Origin: Alphaproteobacteria bacterium
Lineage (GTDB): Bacteria > Pseudomonadota > Alphaproteobacteria > Rickettsiales > UBA1997
Direction: 5' to 3'
DNA length: 64,000 nucleotides
Assembly (NCBI GenBank): GCA_014190355.1
Contig: BJGH01000001.1
Location: 1 to 64,000, forward strand
How positions within the stretch are numbered: the stretch's first letter is position 1; each line of letters starts with the position of its first letter. The translations under genes and the position numbers were made by a program. Positions 55,701-63,817 of the stretch are shown here, one piece after another. A model generated the notes under the pieces. That model worked only from the letters and a program-made list of their open reading frames with translations. It was not told the DNA's origin and did not search any database.

Positions 55701-58700
55701 CTACAAAATTTTGCTACAGCACCAGTTTCCACAGGAATTTTACTTGGTGGCAATGGTGGCAAGAATGGTTTAAAAGAATGTTCCGGTGGCGGTGGAGCTG
55801 GCGGTGGAGCAACGGCAATTTCAGTTACCTCTCATAGTGATTACACCGATGCACAAGAACAATTTGTGGCAATTGCTGGAGGTGGAGGCGGAGGGGGAGG
55901 AGCAAGTTGTTCAGGGGCCGTCTCAACAACTGCAAACGGATCAAATTTAAATGAAATGGTTAACATTTTAACCAATAAAGCCCTAGGAATATGGATATCA
56001 ACACAAGTCTCCTTCCCTCGTCCATCAGTAAGAAATGTTCCTGAGGATTATTATGAATATGATGATTTTGCTATTACTGATCAAGGGTCTGCAGATCCTT
56101 TAAAAGCATTAAAAGTTTCTAGTTCTGCGTTTATAAAATTTAGTGGAAGTAATTTAAATTCAGAAAAAATTTTTGTACGCAAAGGTCAGATTATTAGGTT
56201 TTCCCCAAGATCTTGGGATTCTAATTGGAATACAAAAAATAACCTGACAAGACAATGTGGAGTTGGGATGGCTATGCAAGTCGAACCAAGACCTGCTCTA
56301 ATATGCGCTGGCTCAAAACAAGAAAAATTATTAAATCCAAGCTGTATTCCTGATTTTGATCCAAATTCTAATACAGCTCAACCTTTAGGATGTCTTGCTC
56401 AAAGTTCAATTTGTAACGGAAATAAAATTGATAATGTAGATCATAATGTTTGCACTAATATTTGTTTCAAAAAAATTACCTGCTCAACATCTGCAACTGA
56501 AGCAAACAATTATAAAAAGTCAAATTGCTCTTTCACTAATCAATACGAAAATAATGGTTCAACTTGCTCACTTCAAAGCAACAGCAATACAAGTGTTCAA
56601 AATACTATCGCAGCGTGCGAGGCCTGCAATAATGCTAGACTTACAGCAATTCAATTACCATATTATCTAGAAGGTAATTTTGACCAATGTTTTGATTTAG
56701 AAAATTATACAGGAAAAGTTATAAATATTGCCAAAAATTTTAATGATCCAAACATTATTAATAGCTATATCGCAGATAAAAAATTATCATTCCTTAAACC
56801 CTTTAATGGTGAATATGGTAATTTTGAAAATTATCGTAAAATTTCTGACAATAATTATGAACTAAAATCACCTATAAACTCATCATTAAAAGGAAGATTA
56901 AGATTTTTAGTAGTTGATGGGAGTGATTTAAATGTTTCTTCTTTACCTGGAGCAATAACGCCAAATTCATACAGTGATAATAAAGGAACTGCAACAATCA
57001 ATCCCAATGTTTCCCTTTCGGCACGCAATGGACAATGGCTTCAGATTAAACTTTGCAAAGAAGATAGTCAAACCAGTAAAAATTGTAAATCACACATGAT
57101 CAATCCATCTCATGATTTATCAACAAGCAATAAATCTCAAGCAGCTGTGGTTGATATAAGTAAAATCAGTTCTTTGTCATATAACTCAATCAATTATAAT
57201 TTTGATAGCAATGGAAATCTTTATCGTGAAACTGATCCAATTTCTGGAATAGATTGTAATGCTTCATCAATTGATAGTTCTGGAATTTCATCAACAGTTT
57301 CCAGCATTTTATCACCTAATGCTTCAGTAGCCACAACCAAAGATGCAAAATTTTATTGTCATACCGACACCACTGACCCAAAACTTTTGCGTTTATCATT
57401 TCAAATTTTTGATCCAGAGAATGAAGATTGCAACACTGAAACAGGTTCAGCAAATCAAAATTATAATGGAATTAAAATGAGTAACAAAAATTTCGATAGC
57501 AGTAACAATAGTAATAAAGGAGCAATATGCAATAGCACTGAGATAGCAGCAGGAGATTGTAAAAAAGAATTCATATGTGTAGATAAATACACCAATAATT
57601 CGGGAAAATATGAAGTTAAAATAAAGGTTAAAAAGAACACGGGTGTAACTCAATTAATTAATAGCATAATTCAACCAATACTCTATTGGCTAGATGGCAA
57701 TCCATCAGCAATCAAAGAGAAAGACAGAATTGGTTTTGCAGAACAAATTTATAAATCTTTAATAACAAACCAAGTTTATGTTTTGATACTAAAATTTTCA
57801 ATGGTTCTAGCGATATCATTTTATGGTCTTGGTTATTTAATGGGAATGAGCGAACTAAGCCAAACTCAAATTATTGTTCGTGTCTTTAAAATTGGTTTTA
57901 TTTATTTGTTTGTTGGGGAACAGGGTTGGAATTGGTTTAAAATTATTTTTGTAAATTTTTACAAAGATGGAGTTGCTCAAGCAGTATTTTTAATGACTTC
58001 TTCTTTTAACAATTCCCCAGAATTAACTCAAGCAATTAATTCAGGAAATTTTACAAATAAAGTAGTACTATTTTCTGGAACAGATCAGGTTATAACTACA
58101 TTATTTTCTTCAGCAATTCACAAAAAAATCTGGGCTTTCTTATTTACTGGAATTTTTGGTTGGAGCTATGTATTGATCTTTTATTTTAGCATAATGAATT
58201 ATATTTTTGCCCTAGCTAATTCAATTTTATTATTTATCACAGCCCAAGTAATGATCTCATTACTATTTGTAATGGGTCCAATATTTTTTATATTTTTATT
58301 ATTTAGTCAAACCAAAGATATGTTTGACAACTGGCTCAAAGCTATGACAGGCTTTGGCTTACAACAAATATTTTTATTAACTACCCTAGCCTTTTTTAAT
58401 ATGCTTTTCCTTGAAGTTATTAAAATGTCATTAGGTTATGCAGTTTGTTGGGATGATGCTTGGGTAATTAATTTAGGAGTAAGATTTACTATTACTAAAT
58501 TCTGGGTAATTTCAAGTTTACCTCCAAGAATAAATATGAGTGATGATTTATTGGAAACAGGTAACCCAGAATCAATACCGTCATTATTTAGCATTTTATA
58601 TATTTGGGTAGTAGCGTCATTGATGAAAAAAATGGTTACCTTGATGTCTGATGTTGCATCTACTATTTCCGAAGGGATCAAAGCAACTGAAATTGGTGCT

Positions 58701-59864
58701 GGAATTGCGGCAATTGGAAGCAAGATTAAAAGTGCTGGCATTAGCGCTACAGGTAGTGCTATATCTGGGGCAACTGGTCGAATTGACAGTATGTTATTTG
58801 ATTCAGGAAATTTTGCCAAAAAGAAAAAAATAAATAAAGATAATCAAGCAAAGAATGATATGGCAGCCAGAAAATCCTTATTAAATGCCGCTGATAATGC
58901 TGAAAAAAAATATAAGTCTGATCCAAATAATGTTAAAAAACTTGCCAACATGAATAAAGAAGAGCAAATTCAAGATATCAAAAGAGTAAGAAATGAAGCA
59001 ATTGAAAAAAAGGCCAATGATATGAATATTAGAGGTGCAAACAAAGAGAGGATAATGAACGATGCAGGCTTGAAATATCATGGCAATAATTTTTTTGGAG
59101 CTTTATATCAAGCTGGAAAACAAGGTTTTTTTACAGGTGGAGCTTTGCTCAAAAATAAAATAAAAGAGCAAGATGATAATACTGTTAAGATTGGCAGAGA
59201 AGATGCTGAAAAAGCCAGAGAAAATATGTCACCAAGCGAAAGGGATAAATTTGACTCAGCAGTAAGAAATGGAAGACTCAAAGTTGAAAAAAATAATTTA
59301 GAAATGTTTGGAGCTAAGAAAAAAAGAATTGCTGGAGGTATTTTAACTGCTGGTTTGAGTGAACTTGCAATCAGAACACAAAGAGCAATAAAAAATAGAT
59401 TTGCTGAATCTAGATATGGTACCTTAAGAAAAGAAGCAATTAAACAACTTGAAGATCAGGGGCTAATATCACCAAAAGGTATCAAAGAAAAAAGAAACAG
59501 CCATGAAGAAGCAATTATTCGTGATAAAATAAGGGTATTAAAAGCAGAAAAAAATCAAAAAAATCAAAGCAAAGTTGCTGCTAATATTGCCAAAAAAACT
59601 AACAAAAATATTCAAAAAAGATTTAAAAATAACAAGAAAAAACTTCTAAATGCTATTTCAAAAGCATATAAGAAAAATGATGATGAAAAAATTAATAAAT
59701 TAAATGATATTCAAGATGTTGTCGATAACTTAGAATTTGATTCTGATGATAATGAGGAGTTTATTTATGATTTTAACAAAACAGACTTCGATAATGAAGA
59801 AAGCATTGATGAGTTAATGAATAAAGATAGCTATAATGACATCAAAAACAAAATGAATAATTGA
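49701..59864 (+). CDS. virB6: Giant VirB6-like type IV secretion lipoprotein with glycine-rich and lectin-like modules (3,387 residues)
   Basis: This paralogue of the VirB6-like protein at 42.4 kb starts with GTG. A lipobox LTSC (Cys30) is followed by GCVEADDFG. Residues 30-530 and about 2110-2690 match the paralogue's extracytoplasmic region (for example FVRKGQIIRFSPRSW near 2160 against FVRKNQAIRISPTSW in the paralogue). Between them lie about 1,580 extra residues: four modules starting near 661, 950, 1197 and 1453, each with a YxIxGAGGG core (740, 1011, 1268, 1524), plus more glycine tracts to about 2100. Lectin-like segments lie at 825-895, 1345-1410 (FANYGTP, CFGNASC, FGDPC) and 1925-1995. 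The transmembrane domain is at about 2690-2980. A 400-residue Lys/Asp-rich tail follows. The frame is intact. Confidence 0.88.
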   Translation: MNLLKILKIYKKYFSVKFIALGLILLLTSCSGSGCVEADDFGNQENQTINVYSNINQSSCDYDASVSDEDQTSEIIKTCLTSGTKNITDENQTTYTSSTGCLGFSGDAKINKLCRDQCINECQVTSTSYSSKPSWVSNSALLSDSGSGVNIYPNSEISISAKGSLNLGNNITLPPSTIYFNEIMPNSYGLGGYNSANIIDVGKGQSIDIKFSKSSDSGVSPAPIDDYNFARRLVGYITPHPSKYEFDYSNPLAGDKKVPLTPRFNGWKCKYNGIDSNESSCSNTTPLKNLPDNKYFNDNYNSDDYQISSDIILGADNFDSSVSFNVGSDSKKFIDYGGFIRWKNDPFKNYSYDPFADMLCSATGICSAVKDSSEGIVVGDVSSGFSYTNNDIYSKEISFKLVSGYCSSLTFSELAIYNENNTKIYFINNFSVSSSYSPNKIPFYAGYKVTLTPNTTSVANTNPVVNCGKYLVMRMLKYNDITATKSGFVSFRIVDHDSSQQSKNPNCTIYARIINPRGIHPLINDSSSLPDKYIFNKNTGSLNLPLPSSLGFEVKVDNSNFGTITLGSEGKNSMISNDKCSIKIDDLIRARYNECLTSNINPCILNTTTSSFSTFSECSSSGIGGHGQESSDPTGGGSGGGGGGNNNGVATLNSSTGSGIAGTSGTSFYNLFFHNSVPTTSSPTSSLNGYKGVSGMNGNNGQVKIYNCATGVSCTPTTFNYNSAVQYQTYNVPASGPIRYEIYGAGGGGGGSSCGLASNTLGGEGASGTIITGELKNIDATKTPTLRIYVGAGGPAGYSACSTKYSNTVSYSTPFSFTSVSPSKFSKIKFASYGFPVISTRDLTSSLATHNFAINPYCHSSASKVVAVDNCIGNSTCSIVLNNSTFNSLDLTSNCAATGNGENGASNTSSDNNGSGGGAGGGNGSLGTSASATGTIAGGVIGSNGDGTAGTSGDSYYDPGYHSSQPTVASASNANTNGSATITPSGGSATSFTSVGPSTYTVPAGTTSLSYVIKGAGGGNGGNASVSRNGGTGASGTQLTGSISVSAGDVINVNIGEKGYDGAGVCYYVSKVVFEGSSVNLSTHVSATLPLYGTPQRSTDTTYLANTYCNSSSASTNFNSNLSNTSYTVNDTNLGIPQNTGISPEETCQSGQGSSASSSTSLTNAGGAGGAGGGNGGTSTSGKINAGAVAANTVGGAGTSGESFFQPYYHQSAPASATTATNQANDSQSASDGVAILKQTSSSGTVLKNLTSATSDSYTVTANGTIYYELTGAGGGKGGKNSNTQTSTPGNGAGGAKITGTLNVKTGDVIKIYVGKAGTNGQNCGATKYFNTSEFTPLSISGLGCNISTIDFANYGTPNTSTTPYTVNAACSSGSLTANTNITTPCFGNASCSVYATNANFGDPCPVASSTNTFSSAGTNGSNGNDTGSLAGGGGGGGSYTTTSGGGMSQPGATGPSFYNTTYISTAPTLSNLSNNSTTSVNSNGSAGANGAIKLCDSNTTSNCQNFSAGISEYTIPSNGRFYFEISGAGGGAGGSGDAGTGGSGAGGTKIIGSVNQGVTANDKIYVYVGGGGAGGKSHSGTGNNDLGGSASSTSQYFLGANGGNTGGNNSSYTGSGGAGGGASFLNYKGNLVALASGGGGGGSGGASNYSPAYYTNGTNASSNSTLNSGSSSSSFFTYTLKKLAVQASCGSATNSKGIGGAISVSGSTINILKGGDGSETISGATCSGGGGGGGGGASALMINDETVAIAGGGGGGGGNNSSSGGTSATANTSLRNYLKVVPDKKYLVFRYVGSPTSSPSKSSLDTKVLGGSGGTISIPSGSYCSINSNGQGGDGGGGTMLSINSRVIAIAGGGGGGGGASINGSASSSRNAANSNNILDKLKAGPFGPYMAISAEYRDGTTGYVNSSQISNGSNLVINAPASSYFNDIAFASYGDNFTTPFLYANSCSKEDNLISLLQTNCLEKNTCTSAISNSLGGGQTCSNPANYKGLAKLTYQSSLQNFATAPVSTGILLGGNGGKNGLKECSGGGGAGGGATAISVTSHSDYTDAQEQFVAIAGGGGGGGGASCSGAVSTTANGSNLNEMVNILTNKALGIWISTQVSFPRPSVRNVPEDYYEYDDFAITDQGSADPLKALKVSSSAFIKFSGSNLNSEKIFVRKGQIIRFSPRSWDSNWNTKNNLTRQCGVGMAMQVEPRPALICAGSKQEKLLNPSCIPDFDPNSNTAQPLGCLAQSSICNGNKIDNVDHNVCTNICFKKITCSTSATEANNYKKSNCSFTNQYENNGSTCSLQSNSNTSVQNTIAACEACNNARLTAIQLPYYLEGNFDQCFDLENYTGKVINIAKNFNDPNIINSYIADKKLSFLKPFNGEYGNFENYRKISDNNYELKSPINSSLKGRLRFLVVDGSDLNVSSLPGAITPNSYSDNKGTATINPNVSLSARNGQWLQIKLCKEDSQTSKNCKSHMINPSHDLSTSNKSQAAVVDISKISSLSYNSINYNFDSNGNLYRETDPISGIDCNASSIDSSGISSTVSSILSPNASVATTKDAKFYCHTDTTDPKLLRLSFQIFDPENEDCNTETGSANQNYNGIKMSNKNFDSSNNSNKGAICNSTEIAAGDCKKEFICVDKYTNNSGKYEVKIKVKKNTGVTQLINSIIQPILYWLDGNPSAIKEKDRIGFAEQIYKSLITNQVYVLILKFSMVLAISFYGLGYLMGMSELSQTQIIVRVFKIGFIYLFVGEQGWNWFKIIFVNFYKDGVAQAVFLMTSSFNNSPELTQAINSGNFTNKVVLFSGTDQVITTLFSSAIHKKIWAFLFTGIFGWSYVLIFYFSIMNYIFALANSILLFITAQVMISLLFVMGPIFFIFLLFSQTKDMFDNWLKAMTGFGLQQIFLLTTLAFFNMLFLEVIKMSLGYAVCWDDAWVINLGVRFTITKFWVISSLPPRINMSDDLLETGNPESIPSLFSILYIWVVASLMKKMVTLMSDVASTISEGIKATEIGAGIAAIGSKIKSAGISATGSAISGATGRIDSMLFDSGNFAKKKKINKDNQAKNDMAARKSLLNAADNAEKKYKSDPNNVKKLANMNKEEQIQDIKRVRNEAIEKKANDMNIRGANKERIMNDAGLKYHGNNFFGALYQAGKQGFFTGGALLKNKIKEQDDNTVKIGREDAEKARENMSPSERDKFDSAVRNGRLKVEKNNLEMFGAKKKRIAGGILTAGLSELAIRTQRAIKNRFAESRYGTLRKEAIKQLEDQGLISPKGIKEKRNSHEEAIIRDKIRVLKAEKNQKNQSKVAANIAKKTNKNIQKRFKNNKKKLLNAISKAYKKNDDEKINKLNDIQDVVDNLEFDSDDNEEFIYDFNKTDFDNEESIDELMNKDSYNDIKNKMNN
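51683..56030 (+). repeat. Tandem glycine-rich plus lectin-like modules in the giant VirB6-like gene
   Basis: Four degenerate modules of about 250-290 codons start near 51683, 52549, 53291 and 54058. Each begins with GTSGxSFY...YxSxxPT, then a YTVP-type strand, the GAGGG core and a GASGT..TG..GD segment. After 54400 further runs of GGT/GGA codons occur, such as those near 54890-54980, 55240-55280 and 55880-55900. These GGN runs could slip during replication. Confidence 0.85.
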
Positions 59865-60556
59865 TTGGTTTATTTGATTTAGATTGGTTAAAAAAAATTT
59901 AAATTATTCATCTTTTTATCTAAAAAAAAGCTTAAGTGTTACTTATTTTAACTTTGTTTATCATTTAAAGTTTCTAAAAAAAACTGAGTCTAGATGAATA
60001 TTAAACTTAGTATTTTTTTTAGATCTTTTTATATAAAAAATCTTATTGTCGACTTCAAAACTCCTTAAAAAATTATTTTATTTACATTAATCAATACTTA
60101 AGTTGAAATATTCCAATAGTTTTCTTATGGAAATTTTGTCAATTTATCATTTAATTTAAATGTAAAAAATCTTATAATACTTTTATTTATTGTTGGTTAT
60201 AATAAATAATTTATCATAAAAGATATTTTTAAAAATTAAATTAAGGTCATTATAAAAACCCTAGAAATAATTAAGAAATATTGCAATAATAAACCCATGA
60301 GCTTAATTTAATTTAAAAAAAATGACAAACTATTTTACAAAAAATAGAATTTTAATTAAGTATAAAAATAATTGATCAACTAATATTTTTAAATAACTGA
60401 TGCTATTAGGATTTTTTTTTACATTAAAATTAAGATCATATATTAAAAAATTAATTTTAGAAAAATAAAAGATTTATATTTAAATATAACTTAAATAAAA
60501 ATAATTACTTCCAATTTTTTCTTTAACTTTAAAAAGAAATAATAAAATTTAAAAAT
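59865..60556. other. AT-rich gene-free stretch between the giant VirB6-like gene and tatC
   Basis: These 692 bases are low-complexity A/T with no ORF of note and no RNA gene. A direct repeat GATTGGTT occurs at the left edge, once overlapping the stop codon. A 6-bp stem AACTTT/AAAGTT near 59950-59971 is too weak to call a terminator. Confidence 0.5.
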
Positions 60557-61312
60557 ATGAATAAAAAAAATTCATTAATGACAGCCCAACAACATTTTTC
60601 TGAATTAAGAACAAGATTAATTATTTCGTTAATTTTTTTTATAATTATTTTTGTAGTTAGTTATTTTTTTTCTCAGCAGATTTATAATTTTTTACTTCAA
60701 CCATTTAGTGAAATTTCTCAAAATCATATTAATCGTAAAATCATCTACACTAGCCCTACTGAAGCTTTCATGACCTACATTAAATTATCATTTTTTTGTG
60801 CAATATTTTTTTCTTTACCATTTTTTATCACACAAATTTATCTTTTTTTATCTCCAGCATTATATAAAAATGAAAGAAAAAATATTTTTTTTCTATTTTT
60901 GACAACCCCTTTTTTATTTTTTTGTGGAGCAATTTTTGCGTTTTATTTAATTTTACCTCAGGCACTAAAATTTTTCGCAAGCTTTGAATATCAAGACTTT
61001 TCAGGACCATTAAATTTATCAATTCAGCTCGAAACTAAAATAAGCGAGTATTTAAATTTTGTCGCAAATTTGATAATTGGATTTGGAATTGCATTTCAAT
61101 TACCAAACTTCTTGATTTTTTTAATTAGATATGATTTTGTGTCTATTAATGATTTAAGAAAAAAGAGGAAATATTGGATTGTGATAATATTTATATTATC
61201 CGCAATCCTTACTCCCCCTGATGTCTTAAGTCAGTTAAGTCTAGCAATTTTGTTAATTTTATTTTTCGAAATTGTTATACTTATTGGTAAAAATCTTAAC
61301 AATAAAAAATAA
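60557..61312 (+). CDS. tatC: Sec-independent translocase protein TatC
   Basis: This 251-residue protein has six hydrophobic helices and would recognise twin-arginine signal peptides at the inner membrane. Seen: QQHFSELRTRLIISL near residues 11-25, the ILTPPDVLSQLSLAI segment near 216, and a glutamate in the conserved periplasmic region SPTEAF. The length fits TatC (about 250). tatA and tatB are not in the window, as often happens in reduced alphaproteobacteria. A lysine-rich peptide gene starts 5 bases after its stop. Confidence 0.95.
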   Translation: MNKKNSLMTAQQHFSELRTRLIISLIFFIIIFVVSYFFSQQIYNFLLQPFSEISQNHINRKIIYTSPTEAFMTYIKLSFFCAIFFSLPFFITQIYLFLSPALYKNERKNIFFLFLTTPFLFFCGAIFAFYLILPQALKFFASFEYQDFSGPLNLSIQLETKISEYLNFVANLIIGFGIAFQLPNFLIFLIRYDFVSINDLRKKRKYWIVIIFILSAILTPPDVLSQLSLAILLILFFEIVILIGKNLNNKK

Positions 61313-61317
61313 ATTTT

Positions 61318-61401
61318 ATGGCTACTAAGAAAAAAACTACTGCAAAAAAACCAGTAAAAAAAACTGCTACTAAAAAGAAAACAACTGCTAAAAAGAAATA
61401 G
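61318..61401 (+). CDS. 27-residue lysine/threonine-rich basic peptide (histone H1-like repeat)
   Basis: An ATG 5 bases after the tatC stop opens a 27-codon frame ending in TAG. It encodes MATKKKTTAKKP and two further (T)TAKKK-type repeats, consisting only of Lys, Thr, Ala, Val and Pro apart from Met. The composition recalls short H1-like DNA-binding proteins. It is followed 23 bases later by the strongest terminator in the window, so it is transcribed with tatC if at all. It could be a real nucleoid peptide or a fragment of a longer H1-like gene. Confidence 0.6.
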   Translation: MATKKKTTAKKPVKKTATKKKTTAKKK

Positions 61402-61424
61402 TAGTTTTTAAGCTTAAAAAGTAA

Positions 61425-61468
61425 AAAGAGCGGAAGTCTCAATCGAGATTTCCGCTCTTTATTTTTTT
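61425..61468 (+). terminator. Strong intrinsic terminator after tatC and the lysine-rich peptide gene
   Basis: AAAGAGCGGAAGTCTC (61425-61440) pairs over 16 bases, with one G-T pair, to GAGATTTCCGCTCTTT (61445-61460) around an AATC loop. A T-run follows at 61462-61468. The inverse also ends in T's on the minus strand, so it may serve both directions, ending the unknown gene at 61.5 kb too. Confidence 0.92.
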
Positions 61469-61521
61469 ATTTTAATATTTTTTAAATTTCAAATTTTCAT
61501 AAAAAACTATTTTTACTTTTG

Positions 61522-62088
61522 CTATCTTAAAAGATTTTTTTCTGGACTTGAATTTGCATTTGGCTCTTTTTTTAATTTATTCAAAAGTTTATTTTTAGAA
61601 TTAAATACTCTGGTAATTTTAACATTTGATGGCGAACGCTGAGGTGTTCTTTGCGAATTTTCTTCATTAACAATTTCACACAAAATATCCAAAGACGCAC
61701 CCCCATCGGCAACCATTGCTAAAGTAAATGTTTTTTTATCTAAATGATTCACTACATCTCTTTTAATAGCAATTGTACCATCCCTAAGAGATAGTCGAAA
61801 TAACCTGTTTAGTGTTGAGATATAGTTGTTTATTGCTGGATATTTATTACTAAGAGGAATTCTACCATCTCTTAATTTTTCATCTTCGATATCAACTAAA
61901 TGCTCAAATATTTTTTCAGCCAAATCAGAGGCATTTTTGTTAATGTTATCAAAGATACTATTAAGAGATTGCAAAAAAGATTTTTGATCTAACTTTTGGT
62001 AATTAGTTACATTATTTAATTTTTCATTTGGGGTATGTATATCATTATTTTTAAAAATTTCATAATTACTTTTTTTTATATCTGCCAT
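61522..62088 (-). CDS. Protein of unknown function
   Basis: I do not recognise this 188-residue protein. It has no signal peptide or transmembrane helix. The middle (about 35-140) is predicted helical with a conserved-looking core, LFRLSLRDGTIAIKRDVVNHL. The last 45 residues are basic and Ser/Pro/Asn-rich, probably disordered. It lies 55 bases downstream of the AmgK-like gene on the same strand and shares the bidirectional terminator at 61.4 kb. Codon usage matches the neighbours, so it is likely real. Confidence 0.6.
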   Translation of the reverse strand: MADIKKSNYEIFKNNDIHTPNEKLNNVTNYQKLDQKSFLQSLNSIFDNINKNASDLAEKIFEHLVDIEDEKLRDGRIPLSNKYPAINNYISTLNRLFRLSLRDGTIAIKRDVVNHLDKKTFTLAMVADGGASLDILCEIVNEENSQRTPQRSPSNVKITRVFNSKNKLLNKLKKEPNANSSPEKNLLR

Positions 62089-62143
62089 AACGATGTTTTT
62101 TTGTTATTAAATTTAATTAATTATCAATCTTATTAGACATAAA

Positions 62144-63136
62144 TCAGTTAATGAAGTTATTTAATAAAATTTTAATATCATTGAAAATTGGATTAGATGA
62201 ATTAAGTCTGCATTCAACAAAATACTTAACTCTTGGGATATAATCAAGATATTTATCCTTCTTGTCTCTTAAAACTAATCTTGCAAATATTCCTAAAATT
62301 TTAACATTGCGTTGCAATGAAATAATTTCACAATCTTGAAAAAAATTTTCAGCTTGATAATTAGTTTTAGCAATAAAGTAATTGTATAGCTCTAGACGAT
62401 TTTCTTTAGCAATATCCCTTCTAATATCATCTAATAGTGAAATTAAATCATAAACAGGAGATCCTATTAAGGCATCTTGAAAATCTAGTAAACCAATTGA
62501 TTTATAATTATCTTTGTTATTTAATAACATCAAATTATCAGCATGGTAATCTCTTAAAACAACTACTTTTTTGGTAATAGAAATTTTATCAAATAGCTCA
62601 AACCATAATTTTTTATAATTAGCAATTTGCGATAAAGAAATTTTTTTGTTAGTAAGTTGCAAATACCAATCAATAAATAACATAACTTCTCTAATCATAA
62701 CATGATTATTATAACTTTCTAAGGATATCTTGTCATCAATGTTATGAAGCTCTACTAAAACATCGCAAGCTTTTTTATAAAGATCTAATTCCAACTTGGG
62801 ATTATCTTTTAAAACCCTAGTAAAAGTATTATCGCCAAAATCTTCTAAAAGTAAAAAACCATTTTCTTCATCAATTGCTCTGATTTGTGGAGCTGATAAA
62901 TTGTGTTCTACTAAAAATTTATCAACATGAATAAAGTGGTCAATTCTTTCATGAGTTACAGGAGCATACATTAACATTAAGCTAACTAAATTATTCTTAA
63001 ATTTAATGCGATAGTATGATCGAAATGATGCATCAGAAGCAAGTTTATTAATATCGTATTCTTGCGAGGCAAGGTTCAATGATGATAAATTTCTGTCAAT
63101 AAATTTCTTTGCAAGTTGATAGTTTAATTCAATCAT
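62144..63136 (-). CDS. Aminoglycoside-phosphotransferase-fold sugar kinase, AmgK-like
   Basis: This 330-residue APH-fold kinase resembles AmgK, which phosphorylates anomeric MurNAc/GlcNAc in peptidoglycan recycling. Seen: SDASFRSYYRI in the nucleotide-binding lobe, FLLLEDFGDNTF at the hinge, VLRDYHADNLMLL with the catalytic Asp/Asn, and LLDFQDALIGSPVYDL in place of the DFG segment. The length matches AmgK (about 330-350). The usual neighbours tsaE and murU are absent. It starts 3 bases after the GST stop. A general choline- or aminoglycoside-kinase-like activity is the alternative. Confidence 0.8.
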   Translation of the reverse strand: MIELNYQLAKKFIDRNLSSLNLASQEYDINKLASDASFRSYYRIKFKNNLVSLMLMYAPVTHERIDHFIHVDKFLVEHNLSAPQIRAIDEENGFLLLEDFGDNTFTRVLKDNPKLELDLYKKACDVLVELHNIDDKISLESYNNHVMIREVMLFIDWYLQLTNKKISLSQIANYKKLWFELFDKISITKKVVVLRDYHADNLMLLNNKDNYKSIGLLDFQDALIGSPVYDLISLLDDIRRDIAKENRLELYNYFIAKTNYQAENFFQDCEIISLQRNVKILGIFARLVLRDKKDKYLDYIPRVKYFVECRLNSSNPIFNDIKILLNNFIN

Positions 63137-63139
63137 AAT

Positions 63140-63817
63140 TTAAAAATCTAATTTTGAATACCACTCTGGTGGAGTAAGGTTAGGAATACGATCTTTCAAA
63201 ACTTCACTAAAAATTTTATGGGATTTAATTAAGCTATACCACTCTTTTGCAACTTGAAAATGATGCCAATTAATATCACCAAAGTAATCCAAAACAGAAA
63301 TATGCGAAGCTGCTGAAAAATCTGCCACAGATATTTGATCTCCTGCTAAATATTTTCTATTTTCTAATAAAAATTCTATATATTTAAAATGAACCTCAAG
63401 ATTTTTCCGAGCAATTCTTAGAACATCTGAATTCGGTGAATGCGATCCTGGTAAAAATCTACTAAGATATCTTTCATTGAGAACATGTCTGGTAATTTCA
63501 TTATAAAATTTATGATCAAACCAATCTTGAAGTCTTCGTGCTTCGCTTCTTTTAACAAAACTATCTCCTAAGTAATTTTTGCTTTCATTATGCTTTTCTT
63601 CTATATATTCAATAATAGCTGATGAGCAAGACACCGAAACACCATTGCTGTTATCAAACAATATTGGCATTGTTCCTGCTGGGTTCATAGCGATAAATTC
63701 TTTTTTTCGTTCCCAGAAATTTTCATTAACCAACTCAAAGCTGGTGTCTTTAGCAGATAGATGAACCCTGACTTTTCTGGAATATGGACAAATTGGGTGA
63801 TAATATAAGCGATACAT
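63140..63817 (-). CDS. Glutathione S-transferase family protein
   Basis: This 225-residue GST-fold protein has a thioredoxin-like N-terminal domain with HPICPYSRKVRVHL (residues 7-20), where CPYS may form the active site, and NPAGTMPILFD with the cis-proline, then an all-helical C-terminal domain with AGDQISVADFSAA. It may conjugate glutathione or act as a glutathione-dependent redox protein; the substrate cannot be read. It is divergent from polA and leads a minus-strand group with the AmgK-like kinase. Confidence 0.85.
   Translation of the reverse strand: MYRLYYHPICPYSRKVRVHLSAKDTSFELVNENFWERKKEFIAMNPAGTMPILFDNSNGVSVSCSSAIIEYIEEKHNESKNYLGDSFVKRSEARRLQDWFDHKFYNEITRHVLNERYLSRFLPGSHSPNSDVLRIARKNLEVHFKYIEFLLENRKYLAGDQISVADFSAASHISVLDYFGDINWHHFQVAKEWYSLIKSHKIFSEVLKDRIPNLTPPEWYSKLDF

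Noticed and set aside
59865..60556. Replication origin in the AT-rich gap
   Set aside because: No DnaA box clusters or origin-linked genes were seen; AT-richness alone is normal for gaps in this genome.
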